DNA from: an uncultured Candidatus Peregrinibacteria bacterium
Lineage (GTDB): Bacteria > Patescibacteriota > Gracilibacteria > UBA1369
Direction of reading: 5' to 3'
Length of the DNA stretch: 64,000 nt
Assembly: GCA_937858825.1 (NCBI GenBank)
Contig: CALMAI010000019.1
Location: forward strand, 54,650-118,649
Within the stretch, counting starts at the first letter, position 1, and the number at the start of each line of letters is the position of its first letter. Positions 1 through 8,382 of the stretch are shown here, one piece after another. The translations under genes were made by a program, and so were the position numbers. Under the pieces are notes generated by a model. The model was not told the origin of the DNA and did no database searches. It saw only the letters and a list, made by a program, of their open reading frames with translations.

Positions 1-2
1 AC

Positions 3-2858
3 TATGCGCGGATTCAGGCTTTTGACCGGCTTGGCCGACGCAGCACCATGTCATCAACGGCTTTGATGGCGCCATCTATTTGTGCTGATGACCAACGTCC
101 ATTCCCAAATGCCGGCGCGACAGAAAAACAGATCGCCATCTTCAAACCATTAGAGATTGATGCGAGTGGATCATTTGATACGCAGGGAGATATTATCGGA
201 TACTGGATTGATACCAATCTGGAGATTGATGATGACAATGATGGAGATCCGACCAATGACCGAAATCTTGGAAATGATCTGAATGTTCTGGTCGACTTTG
301 ATGGAGATGGAGACCCGGCAAATGATTTGGATGATCCACATTTTGTTCTTGGTCCGTATGGCGATCTGGATCAACGAAAAGTGAAATTGAACGTGATGGA
401 TGAGGCGCTTAATGTTGCCGGACAGGAAATTACTATTTCCATTTATGTTCCGGAGATTTCTCTGGATAGTTCTGCGGCGGAAAGTGGTACGATTTCCGGA
501 AGCACGGATCCGGCAGAGAGTGAAATTCCCGTTTCTGTACTACGGGATCGTATGGGTGTGATTGAAAAGATCGTCACTGATTCGGCTGATGAAAATGGTA
601 AATACTTCACGAATGAGTCTGGTGAGTTTGAGATTCTGGATCTGAACCTGGATGATACTTTAGTTATTAAAAATGATGCCGGTGAGGCGATTGGTGAAAT
701 TAATCCGGAGACTGGCCGCATTGTTTTATACGATGATGACTATCGTATTGATGTATTGCCGGCAGAAATACCACTTCTGCCAACACGAATTGTAGTGGTT
801 GGCCCAGATGAGAAGGTCATTCTGACCATGTTCCTGGTACCGGATATTAATACTGACACAACGATTGATCCTTCTGATTTTCCATATGATGAAGCGACCG
901 TGGCGTTGTTTGAAGGCGTGCATATTAAGGATATTGATCCGCTCGATTCGTTTGAAATGCGAATGATTCCAACTGATGATGTTAATTGGCCGGGGGCCAC
1001 AGAGATTGTTTCTGGTAGTGGTGATGACGAGGTACGTGCGGCGCTGGTGGATACTGGTGGTAATTTCTATATTTTTGATCAGCGTATGAGTTTACGCTTA
1101 AGGCCGGCGAACGACTTAAGTGATCCATTGGTGATTCAGGTTTTGATGAATGATGGCGATGGCGCGCCAGTGGTTATTGCCGAGTTCTTTATTGCCGTGA
1201 ATAGTGGCGATGGGCTCCAGTTTGTTCCTGCGGATAAGTTTAAACTCTTCGTGGAGGGAGGCGGACGTGGTCCACTTTTTGATAGTGATGGTGATGGCAT
1301 GCCGGATCAATGGGAACTGGTTTACAGCCTTAATATTAATGATCCATCGGATGCTCAGGAAGATCCAGATAATGATGGTCTTACCAACCTTGAAGAGTAT
1401 CGGGCGCTTTCGAATCCGAACAACCCTGACACTGATGGCGACGGCTTCACCGATGCTGAAGAGCTTATTTATGGTCGCAGCCCAACTCAACCAGCCGACT
1501 CCCCTTTTGCAGATGTTGATTCGAGCCATCCTTACTATGACGCGATTGTGAACCTGAACCAACGCAATATTCTTCAAGGAATTCCAAGTGGTAATGCTCT
1601 TAACTTTGGTCCTGAAGAAAATATGAGCCGCGCAGAGTTTTCGAAGATTATGCTCGATACATTCTGTATTATTCCACGACCGGCGGCTTACCAGGGACCA
1701 TCAACCTTTACCGATATTCCTTACACTCCAGGTGGTTTACCTTGGTATTACCCTGTTGTTCGTGAGGCGAATTTCCAAGGTTTTGTGACCGGATATCTTG
1801 GAGAGATTGATCCTGTAACTGGCGCAACGCCGTTCCGTCCGGACAATCCAATTTCCAAGGCTGAAACCGTGAAGGTCATTCTGGAAGCGCTTGAACGTGA
1901 ACAGATTATTTCTTTGAATACTGTGGCGACTACTATTCCGTGGTATGACGCCTTCATTGAAGTGGGACAAGATTTAAACCCTTACCTTGTTGATGCAGAA
2001 GCTCTGCGGGACCTCTTTATCCTCACTGCTGATGAGTCTGCGAACCCTTCTGCTCCGGTGACCCGTGGTGAATTTATTGCCATGGCTGATCGGGTTCTTA
2101 AGGTTTACGATTGTAGTTTGATCGATTCTGATGGTGATGGCATGCCAGACTATTGGGAGAATAAGTTTGGGTTTGATCCTTTTGACCCAAGTGATGCTGA
2201 TAACGATCCTGATGGTGACGGGCTTGTAAATCTGGATGAGTATCGGCATGGAACTGATCCTCGAAACCCAGATACCGATGGCGGTGGCGTGAATGATGGG
2301 GATGAAGTGGAAAAAGCCACCAATCCACTCGATGCGATTGATGATCCAATTGATACCGATGGCGATGGACTCACTGACCGCGCGGAAACGAACATTTATG
2401 ATACTGATCCGGAAAATCCAGACACTGATGATGGTGGCGTGAGTGATGGCGATGAAGTTCTTATTCTCGGAACAAATCCATTGAATCCACGTGATGATGG
2501 TGATAGTGATGGTGATGGACTTTCAGATTTTGATGAAACAAATACGTACGGAACCGATCCTTTTGATCCTGATACTGATGATGGTGGCGTGAATGATGGC
2601 GCGGAAGTTGGTCGAGGTACCGATCCGCTCTTCCCTGCCGATGACTTGATTGATCCTCGTTCTGACCTTGAAGAAGGCATTTATGTCATTCAGGATGAAT
2701 GTTTGCAGTGTCCATGTCCTTCGGCGATTGAGCACACGGCTGACATTATTCCTGGAGACAAAGTATTTGCCGTGATCTCGAATGAAGATGATTCGGAAAT
2801 CTTCAGTAAGAGTAATATTGTTGAGATTACAGCCATTCCTGAAGAGGAAGATTCCTGA
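3..2858 (+). CDS. SLH-domain surface protein with calcium-binding thrombospondin-type-3 repeats (5' truncated)
   Basis: The reading frame is open to the left edge, so the true start lies outside; the first ATG at 48 is probably internal. Of 951 visible residues, about 30-140 resemble a PKD/beta-sandwich domain with Asp-rich loops. Residues near 427-490 carry DxDGDG-type repeats (DSDGDGMPD, DPDNDGLTN, DTDGDGFTD), then three SLH-like modules follow at about 500-705 (FADVDSSHPYYDAI, FTDIPYTP, then a weaker third ending in PVTRGEF), and a second Asp-rich repeat block spans about 708-884. DxDxDG repeats bind calcium in this family and SLH modules bind secondary cell-wall polymer, so an S-layer-like or surface-anchored role is inferred. 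SLH in the middle rather than at an end is less usual. It sits 14 bases before the next gene and probably heads that operon. Confidence 0.85.
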   Translation, partial: YARIQAFDRLGRRSTMSSTALMAPSICADDQRPFPNAGATEKQIAIFKPLEIDASGSFDTQGDIIGYWIDTNLEIDDDNDGDPTNDRNLGNDLNVLVDFDGDGDPANDLDDPHFVLGPYGDLDQRKVKLNVMDEALNVAGQEITISIYVPEISLDSSAAESGTISGSTDPAESEIPVSVLRDRMGVIEKIVTDSADENGKYFTNESGEFEILDLNLDDTLVIKNDAGEAIGEINPETGRIVLYDDDYRIDVLPAEIPLLPTRIVVVGPDEKVILTMFLVPDINTDTTIDPSDFPYDEATVALFEGVHIKDIDPLDSFEMRMIPTDDVNWPGATEIVSGSGDDEVRAALVDTGGNFYIFDQRMSLRLRPANDLSDPLVIQVLMNDGDGAPVVIAEFFIAVNSGDGLQFVPADKFKLFVEGGGRGPLFDSDGDGMPDQWELVYSLNINDPSDAQEDPDNDGLTNLEEYRALSNPNNPDTDGDGFTDAEELIYGRSPTQPADSPFADVDSSHPYYDAIVNLNQRNILQGIPSGNALNFGPEENMSRAEFSKIMLDTFCIIPRPAAYQGPSTFTDIPYTPGGLPWYYPVVREANFQGFVTGYLGEIDPVTGATPFRPDNPISKAETVKVILEALEREQIISLNTVATTIPWYDAFIEVGQDLNPYLVDAEALRDLFILTADESANPSAPVTRGEFIAMADRVLKVYDCSLIDSDGDGMPDYWENKFGFDPFDPSDADNDPDGDGLVNLDEYRHGTDPRNPDTDGGGVNDGDEVEKATNPLDAIDDPIDTDGDGLTDRAETNIYDTDPENPDTDDGGVSDGDEVLILGTNPLNPRDDGDSDGDGLSDFDETNTYGTDPFDPDTDDGGVNDGAEVGRGTDPLFPADDLIDPRSDLEEGIYVIQDECLQCPCPSAIEHTADIIPGDKVFAVISNEDDSEIFSKSNIVEITAIPEEEDS

Positions 2859-2872
2859 TATAATAGTTAGAT

Positions 2873-3499
2873 ATGATTCAACAAGAACATAACAACTGGT
2901 TTGCACGGATTCGATCGCATTTTCACCCGACTGCGGTGATGATTGCGCTTGTTATTCTCCTTTGTGTCGGTAATTCTGTTCAATTTTTGCAGGCCCAACA
3001 GACTCCAACCGATACACCTGCCCAAAGTGCCGCACCTGAAGGCGAGGAAAACTACTTTTGCCAGGCTGACTTAACGGCTTTTTTGGCTACTGAGGTACCG
3101 CGCTATAACGAATGGATGGAATCACATTTTAATAATAAGAGTTCAACAACTTCTCTTCTGGATGATGCTTTCGCCCGTTATACAGATTTTCGGGCGAGCT
3201 TGTATGGTCGATATAATAACTATTTCCCATACCAGGGAGCGCTCCAATTGAGCGAAGGACTGGAACTTGGGGAGTGTCGGGACATCCTTGAAAAAGCTCT
3301 TCGGGTTGCACGTGACACGCTGGAACAAAAGGCTATAACCACTTCGACCGTGAAGAAAACAACAGCGCTCCTCCAAAAATATCAGTCAATCAATGGTCAA
3401 CTTCGAAATTTGTATCAGAGTTTCATCACTATGAAGAAGCACCTGGATACTTTTGCCGACAAACTTCCGTGCTATATCAGTAAACAATGCAATAAATAG
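2873..3499 (+). CDS. Secreted helical protein, first of four linked genes, unknown function
   Basis: This 208-residue protein has a charged N-terminus and a hydrophobic segment at about residues 22-41 (AVMIALVILLCVG) ending near QAQQ, which fits a signal peptide or anchor. The rest is predicted mostly helical, with cysteines at about 61 (NYFCQAD), in the middle (GECRDIL) and two near the C-terminus (LPCYISKQCNK). It follows the large SLH protein by 14 bases and is followed by the next gene after a single base, so they are likely co-transcribed. I recognise no family. The closing Cys pair recurs in two of the downstream proteins, suggesting related structure or a shared assembly. Confidence 0.75.
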   Translation: MIQQEHNNWFARIRSHFHPTAVMIALVILLCVGNSVQFLQAQQTPTDTPAQSAAPEGEENYFCQADLTAFLATEVPRYNEWMESHFNNKSSTTSLLDDAFARYTDFRASLYGRYNNYFPYQGALQLSEGLELGECRDILEKALRVARDTLEQKAITTSTVKKTTALLQKYQSINGQLRNLYQSFITMKKHLDTFADKLPCYISKQCNK

Positions 3500-3500
3500 T

Positions 3501-4313
3501 ATGAGAAAAATTATTCTTACAATCAGCATTAGTCTTCTTGGATTTCTTGCAGGATTCATGGGTTTTGCCGCGGTAACAACGCAGGCACAAAGCCAGGAAG
3601 ATCCACGAAGAACTGATCTTTGTGCGTATGATCCATCTGCGGAAAGTAAGAATATTTATACTAATCCGGAGCTTTCTCTGGAAACGATTATGACAACCTA
3701 TCATGAACGAACGAATGAAAAGTTTAATACGTACATTAAAGAGATGATTACCAAACAGAACGCGGAATCAAAATCTGTTCCAGAAAATAGCTTTCCTCCA
3801 GATCTACCCGATGATGCCGGCAATCTGGATGCGATGAAACAGTTCTGTGATGAGAATCGGAAAAATTACAGCACCTTCTGCGTTGCTGCGAATATGATTT
3901 CTGACACGACCAATGGTGACGGATATTTGCAGTATGCTCAGGCTTTAAACTGCCGACGGGATAAGATTTTTGATACGGTTCAGGAGGAAAGTCTTTATCA
4001 GGATTACGGGAATGCATTGATCGTTGGTGAAGAAAATGAACAACAGTTTGAACAAACTCTTCAGTATCAAAAAGCTTTAGAAGTAAGTGCACGCGTTGAT
4101 GCGATTAATCGCGAGATTGATGTTGCAAAGCGTGCGCTGGATCAGACTCTTTCTGCTTACAATGAACTTAAAACGGCATGGCCAATGCATGTTCGTTTTA
4201 TTGAAATCTATCAGGATCTGGTGAAATACCGTGACAAGATGATCGAGGTTCGCCACCAGGTTGAAGAGTTCCCTGCCAAGTTTATTGATGCCACTACCAC
4301 TGCTTGTACATAA
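3501..4313 (+). CDS. Secreted helical protein, second of four linked genes, unknown function
   Basis: The start is set at the ATG at 3501, where MRKIILTISISLLGF opens a standard signal peptide; an in-frame ATG at 3453 would place 16 polar residues before it and overlap the previous gene. The mature part (about 245 residues) is rich in Glu, Gln and Lys with long predicted helices (for example around residues 185-255). Cysteines occur at about 38 (DLCAYD), in mid-protein (QFCDEN, TFCVAA, ALNCRR) and at the C-terminus (TTTACT). Its stop overlaps the next start (TAATG), which points to coupled translation. No known family was recognised. Confidence 0.75.
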   Translation: MRKIILTISISLLGFLAGFMGFAAVTTQAQSQEDPRRTDLCAYDPSAESKNIYTNPELSLETIMTTYHERTNEKFNTYIKEMITKQNAESKSVPENSFPPDLPDDAGNLDAMKQFCDENRKNYSTFCVAANMISDTTNGDGYLQYAQALNCRRDKIFDTVQEESLYQDYGNALIVGEENEQQFEQTLQYQKALEVSARVDAINREIDVAKRALDQTLSAYNELKTAWPMHVRFIEIYQDLVKYRDKMIEVRHQVEEFPAKFIDATTTACT

Positions 4314-6076
4314 TGAAAAAACTTCTCTACATTCTTGGATTTTTCATGTTTGCCTCGTCGGCATTGCATCCGATGATCACTTTTGGGCAGGATGATCCAA
4401 TGTCCTGTGGTGGGGAAGGTCAATTTTCCTGTGATGAAGCGGACGTTCCGTTTAGTACAGCACGACTTTTTTCAAAACTTCTTGAGGCAACCGGGGCTGA
4501 TCCGAATGCTGACTGGACGACCTCTTTTGGGGAAGATGATCCGGCGGAGGTGGGACAGGATCTGTATCTGACGATTTATAGCAAAACCGAGATCCAGCCA
4601 CAAAGGCAGGCAAGCAAGGAAACTGCTGGGAAATATGGTCTTGAAGAGACCGAAATGTATAAGATTGTGAATGGAAACTATGACATTATTGCCCAAAAGA
4701 AACCGGGCCTAACGCAGGAAGAGTTACAGCTGAAGGTTGTTGAGATTCAACAGGAGTATGCCTTTAAGCGGGAAATTCTTCAGTTGAAAGCTAATATTCA
4801 GGCTCAGGTGGAAACGAGTGAAATTTTTGCGAATGGAGACGTTGGTGATTCTGGTTTTGATTTGATTCATGATCTGGAGATTATTGAAGAAATTTTATTC
4901 CTTCACACTAATCCGATCGATATTGGAAGATCCTATACCTCTGCTTTCAATGATGGACTTGCTCAGGTTGGACAGGCTGGCGGAACGCAGGCAAATCTTA
5001 CCGGACCAGACGGAACCAAAGGTCCAGGGCAGGTTGGCCAAACAGGCCAGGGACTCACGGAAGACTCTTCGGAAGGAGATACTCCTTTGTTACAAGAAGA
5101 TTTTGGGGTTAATCCAAATTTCTGTTTTGCTGAAAATCTTTATGATGAAGCACTTAATGATTTTGAGGAAAAATCACAGACAGATTCAAACTTTAAGGAT
5201 GGATCGGAATCGCAAACTGATGCAGGTGAAGATACCGGACAAGCCCAACAAGCGCTTTCCGGAGATGACTTTTTGCCAGCTCAACCGGGCACTGATTACA
5301 GCAATTTACAACCTGCTGCAGCAGATAACTGGCTTCAGGATGGAGCATGTAATGATGTTTTCTGTCTGCAGGTGAACTTTGTAGAGAAGCCGGCAACCTC
5401 TGCTTATGCGAATAGCGATAACTGTATTGCCTGCCATGTTGAGAAGATTAATGATGTTTTGAAGACTGTTATTACTCATTCTCTTATTCCAAGTAAAGTT
5501 CCTGGAAACCTTGGTGAGTCTGCACAGTGTAAAAAGGCTGTGGCGACGGGATTTGGGTCTGTGAGTATGAATTTTTATGCGATTGCCATGCCAGTGCAAA
5601 CTCCAACCAATGATGACATTATTTTTGGTACGTCCGTAGAAGATGAATGGGCTGAATTCTGCAGACAGACGGCCTTCTTCCCCGTTGAAGAGTGTAATTT
5701 AATTGAGACTGGTGAAGAAAAAACTGAAGAGGAGAAGAGAGAATATGAACCTCCGCCAATTCTGGCTGATCGTGCAGCAAAAGAGGCGATTGTTGAGAGC
5801 TCCGATGATGCCACCCAATCTCAGGTAAACCAGCGGCTTGATGAAATCATTGTTGGTTACAATATTTCAAGTCAGGAATCGCTTGATGAATTGAAGGCAC
5901 AGCGTGGCATTGATGAAAGTGCGGTCTTCTTTGATCCGCTTCTTACAGAAATGGATCAGATGAACTACTACTTCCTCAAGATTCAGGAAGTGCTTCACAG
6001 CCTTCATGAAGAGGTAGAAAATTTCCCGGGACAACAGTCATGTATAGAAATTAAAAACAAAAAAGAATGCGAATAA
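4313..6076 (+). CDS. Large secreted protein with a Gly/Gln-rich linker and one CxxCH motif, third of four linked genes
   Basis: The start is the ATG at 4313 (MKKLLYILGFFMFASSALH), giving a clear signal peptide; a TTG three codons earlier is less likely. The 587-residue protein has a helical N-terminal half, a low-complexity Gly/Gln/Thr/Pro stretch at about 220-260 (GQAGGTQANLTGPDG), an acidic-polar middle and a second helical region that ends with a Cys pair (QQSCIEIKNKKECE). One CxxCH motif lies at residues 371-375 (CIACH). A single motif with no other cytochrome features is weak evidence for haem; disulfide formation is as likely. The end overlaps the next gene by 10 bases. Confidence 0.75.
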   Translation: MKKLLYILGFFMFASSALHPMITFGQDDPMSCGGEGQFSCDEADVPFSTARLFSKLLEATGADPNADWTTSFGEDDPAEVGQDLYLTIYSKTEIQPQRQASKETAGKYGLEETEMYKIVNGNYDIIAQKKPGLTQEELQLKVVEIQQEYAFKREILQLKANIQAQVETSEIFANGDVGDSGFDLIHDLEIIEEILFLHTNPIDIGRSYTSAFNDGLAQVGQAGGTQANLTGPDGTKGPGQVGQTGQGLTEDSSEGDTPLLQEDFGVNPNFCFAENLYDEALNDFEEKSQTDSNFKDGSESQTDAGEDTGQAQQALSGDDFLPAQPGTDYSNLQPAAADNWLQDGACNDVFCLQVNFVEKPATSAYANSDNCIACHVEKINDVLKTVITHSLIPSKVPGNLGESAQCKKAVATGFGSVSMNFYAIAMPVQTPTNDDIIFGTSVEDEWAEFCRQTAFFPVEECNLIETGEEKTEEEKREYEPPPILADRAAKEAIVESSDDATQSQVNQRLDEIIVGYNISSQESLDELKAQRGIDESAVFFDPLLTEMDQMNYYFLKIQEVLHSLHEEVENFPGQQSCIEIKNKKECE

Positions 6077-7122
6077 AACAGTACATATTGATGTTTGCTT
6101 TGGCCTTGAGTGTGGGCTTTGGATCCTCGCTCGCCCTTGGACAGGAGGCTCCCGGTGATGAAACTGGCACTTCCGGCCCAACTCCTGGTGTTGCCGGACA
6201 GTCCGTCATTTGTCGAGGGGATCGTGACTGGGGAACGTTCATTTCCGCCACTCTGAGCTATGACGACTTTGTTGAGTACTGGGACGATATTTTAGTGAAG
6301 TATAATACGAATATCTGTCACTATACGGATATTGATAACCTCCTTAATCGGCTTAACAAAGTCCGAAAACAGATTCGCAATGCTTTTTATGCCTGTGCAA
6401 ACACCGAACAACTGAAGAAAACCTACTATGAACTCGAAGCTGAACTTTTCTTCCTTCGAAAGTATGTTAATGCCGATAATGGTAACTTTTTGGTTGTTGA
6501 TGATGAAAAACTGCTCAAGGAGATGCGTGACTATTTTGTTATTAATAAGGGATTTTTCTCGGATGCCGATATTCGCACGCTGTTTGATCGATTCAAAAAT
6601 CGATATGAAGCACGTCTTGATACCTATAAAAACTGTTCCGATCCAACCTGGGCTGAACTGGTCGCCAAATGGAATCAGTTTCGGGAAACTGCCGGAGGTA
6701 TTGCCCCTGCAGTCCAGCAAGCTGGTGAAAGTTTTGAAAAACGATGGGATCGGGTTGAACGAACACCGTGGCGTCGTGGTGGGGATTACTATTTGGGTTT
6801 TATTGATGCGCGGGTGAATGGACTACCGGCTGAAGAAGGATTGGATCAAATTGGCAACTATCTTGAAGAGCAGCTACCGGAGGGCTATACATTCTCTCAG
6901 CTTCAGGCTGCCAAAGAGCTTTCTGATCAAAATGTAAATTATCTTGATATGGAAGCCACTTATCTTGCTCAATATCAGGCTCAGTATGGTGAAGCCAGCG
7001 ACACTTTTGTGCGTCGCGTGGTTGAGAGGATGTCACTTCTCCAGGATATTATTGAAAAGACGGTTCCATTCCAGAACCAGACTATTCAGTGTACCAAGAC
7101 GATCAACAACAAGCAGTGCTAA
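6067..7122 (+). CDS. Secreted helical protein, last of four linked genes, unknown function
   Basis: The 351-residue product begins with a signal peptide (MRIKQYILMFALALSVGFG) ending near ALGQE, then a short Pro/Gly/Thr linker and a long helical body. Cysteines appear at about 45 (VICRGD), 79 (NICHYTD), 102 (FYACAN), 194 (KNCSDP) and as a closing pair (IQCTKTINNKQC). The start is inside the preceding gene (10-base overlap), so translation is probably coupled. No known domain was recognised. The C-terminal arrangement helix, short turn, Cys, Lys/Asn-rich spacer, Cys resembles the ends of the proteins at 2873 and 4313. Confidence 0.75.
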   Translation: MRIKQYILMFALALSVGFGSSLALGQEAPGDETGTSGPTPGVAGQSVICRGDRDWGTFISATLSYDDFVEYWDDILVKYNTNICHYTDIDNLLNRLNKVRKQIRNAFYACANTEQLKKTYYELEAELFFLRKYVNADNGNFLVVDDEKLLKEMRDYFVINKGFFSDADIRTLFDRFKNRYEARLDTYKNCSDPTWAELVAKWNQFRETAGGIAPAVQQAGESFEKRWDRVERTPWRRGGDYYLGFIDARVNGLPAEEGLDQIGNYLEEQLPEGYTFSQLQAAKELSDQNVNYLDMEATYLAQYQAQYGEASDTFVRRVVERMSLLQDIIEKTVPFQNQTIQCTKTINNKQC

Positions 7123-7270
7123 TTTTATTTGTTTAAATCGGCTGTTTTGAGGCCGAATAGCGACTCTTATTCACACTATGTCAATCTTCTTCAGAGTAAA
7201 AAAATAACCCCCAATGAGACCATTGAGGATTATTTCAGCTTTTCTAGGGCCGTGACGATGTTCTTTCTGC

Positions 7271-7330
7271 AACCCTTTGCCAGGCTCCTAATCCTGGCGG
7301 GTTACATAGTACGTCTATCTTAGGACGTAC
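7271..7330. repeat. Two adjacent hairpins between convergent genes
   Basis: Between the secreted-protein operon (+) and the zinc-ribbon gene (-) lie two inverted repeats. The first pairs AACCC plus GCCAGG (7271-7284) with CCTGGC plus GGGTT (7293-7303). The second pairs GTACGTC (7309-7315) with GACGTAC (7324-7330) and spans the stop codon of the minus-strand gene. Neither is followed by a T-run on either strand, so they are not classical terminators. They could protect mRNA ends or be part of an RNA. The rest of 7123-7270 shows no gene I can support. Confidence 0.5.
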
Positions 7331-7494
7331 GAGAGAATGGTTCCTTTAATTCTTTCTTTCCATTCTGTCTGGGCAGGTTTTGATACAGTTCCTGTGAGCA
7401 CTTCAATCGCTTCGATATTGTTTACTTTGCAGTATGGGCACTTTTCTCTTTTTGTTGATATGGATGTTCCACATCCGAGGCAATTGAAGATCAT
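7315..7494 (-). CDS. Zinc-ribbon miniprotein, unknown function
   Basis: This 59-residue protein begins MIFNCLGCG at the ATG at 7494. It holds two Cys pairs, CLGC and CPYC, spaced by eleven residues, the usual layout of a four-cysteine zinc ribbon. The remainder is short and polar and ends VLR. Longer in-frame starts exist upstream but would run through the preceding HTH gene, whose stop is ten bases away, so this start and an operon with that gene are preferred. No Shine-Dalgarno site is evident. Binding of zinc and a nucleic acid or protein partner is inference. Confidence 0.6.
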   Translation of the reverse strand: MIFNCLGCGTSISTKREKCPYCKVNNIEAIEVLTGTVSKPAQTEWKERIKGTILSYVLR

Positions 7495-7504
7495 GTAAAT
7501 GACT

Positions 7505-8002
7505 TTATATTTCCAGTTTATAGTGATCGAGGTCGCTTCTTTGGCTTCGATCATCAGGTTCAGGGACTTGAGAGTCTTTCGTTGGAGGTTCTTTAGTCTC
7601 TGGAACCTCAGTGGTTGGCACCTCAATCGGTGGACCAACAGTTTCTTTGCGTGACTTTGGTGTCGCTTGATCTTTACTATCCTTTCTATTCGTATCGTTT
7701 GCCTTCTCTGGTTTCGCTAATTTTTTCTTACTAGTTTTTTTCGTTATAGATTTATTGGTTGTTGCTGATTTTTTGCTGGATTTCTGACGACCCTTTTTTT
7801 CAGACTTGGTTGTCTTATTCTTTGGCTCACCCGGTGTCTGAATCTGGTTATCCAGGAACTCATCAACATCTCGGCGTCGAATGCGGTAAACCCTCCCAAG
7901 TTTACTAGCTTTCAACTTCCCTTGTTTGATGAATTTTAAGACAGTGAATGGGTGGACCTGCAGAATTTTTGCAACCTGCTCGGCCGTCAGAATTTCATCC
8001 AT
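7505..8002 (-). CDS. Excisionase/MerR-like HTH DNA-binding protein with a Lys-rich tail
   Basis: The first 55 residues match the helix-turn-helix 17 / excisionase-type fold: MDEILTAEQVAKILQVHPFT, followed by VLKFIKQGKLKASKLGRVYR and RRRDVDEFLDN. This module is common in small DNA-binding regulators and phage excisionases. After it comes a long low-complexity tail, very rich in Lys, Ser and Thr, then Pro/Glu-rich, with no domain I know. The start is the ATG at 8002; a TTG three codons upstream is possible. The palindrome just upstream overlaps its own promoter, so autoregulation is likely. The tail might give non-specific DNA or RNA binding. Confidence 0.8.
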   Translation of the reverse strand: MDEILTAEQVAKILQVHPFTVLKFIKQGKLKASKLGRVYRIRRRDVDEFLDNQIQTPGEPKNKTTKSEKKGRQKSSKKSATTNKSITKKTSKKKLAKPEKANDTNRKDSKDQATPKSRKETVGPPIEVPTTEVPETKEPPTKDSQVPEPDDRSQRSDLDHYKLEI

Positions 8003-8005
8003 TTC

Positions 8006-8079
8006 GTACAATTTAAATTAAGTGCTTTATCTCCCACCGCACTTATCTTAATTGTACCATTTTTTCAATCAACAAACAA
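8006..8079 (-). promoter_or_regulatory. Promoter with an overlapping palindrome upstream of the HTH gene
   Basis: On the minus strand, TTGTTT (8074-8079) and TACAAT (8051-8056) are separated by 17 bases. An imperfect inverted repeat of about 19 bases per arm (8006-8025 and 8039-8057; arms begin GTACAATT and meet at AAGTGC) covers the -10 box and the leader up to the start codon. Such placement fits a repressor operator, plausibly bound by the HTH protein itself. Confidence 0.5.
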
Positions 8080-8327
8080 TTTTTAAAGCAGCTACTTGCC
8101 ACTGAACTTACTTTTATCATGTCTAAAATTATTTCGCAAACCTTTTTTTAATTTTATTAAACTTTATTAAACATTTTATGCACGAGTTTTGAACATGCTC
8201 TCAACATTGACTTACTGCACTATTTATTTTGTTTTATTAAATTTAATTAAACTTTATTAAATCCTAATAAAGGAATACATATTGAGTATTGATTGAACTC
8301 AAGCGGATAAACTGAATTGTGCGCATT
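8080..8327. other. AT-rich spacer with direct repeats, no gene seen
   Basis: This stretch between the HTH promoter and the uvrA terminator is strongly AT-rich. The motif ATTAAACTTTATTAAA occurs twice, near 8156-8172 and 8247-8263, with further TTTTATTAAA fragments between. I see no coding frame, no tRNA and no clear promoter. The repeats could be protein-binding sites or simply AT-rich drift. Confidence 0.4.
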
Positions 8328-8359
8328 AAAAAAGAGTGTGAACGAATCACACTCTTTTT
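8328..8359 (-). terminator. Bidirectional intrinsic terminator after uvrA
   Basis: AAAAAGAGTGTG pairs with CACACTCTTTTT around a seven-base loop. Both flanks give a T-run on the respective strand, and it lies 23 bases after the uvrA stop. Confidence 0.85.
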
Positions 8360-8382
8360 GAGCCAAATTTATTGTTGAAAAC

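Noticed and set aside
1281..2650. Tandem DNA repeats encoding the DxDGDG blocks as a repeat array or CRISPR
   Set aside because: The periodicity follows the protein repeat and the copies differ in sequence. There are no identical spacers or direct repeats of CRISPR type.
5420..5437. CxxCH as proof of a c-type cytochrome
   Set aside because: Only one motif in a 587-residue protein, with no distal ligand or cytochrome fold visible. Retained only as a low-interest observation.
7129..7323. A 64-codon plus-strand frame after the secreted-protein operon
   Set aside because: It covers both hairpins and the convergent stop, has no ribosome site and no family features. The region is better read as structured intergenic DNA.
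7495..7638. Longer start for the zinc-ribbon gene
   Set aside because: The extra 48 codons lie wholly within the HTH gene in another frame and have no zinc-ribbon features. The ATG at 7494 gives a compact domain right after the HTH stop.
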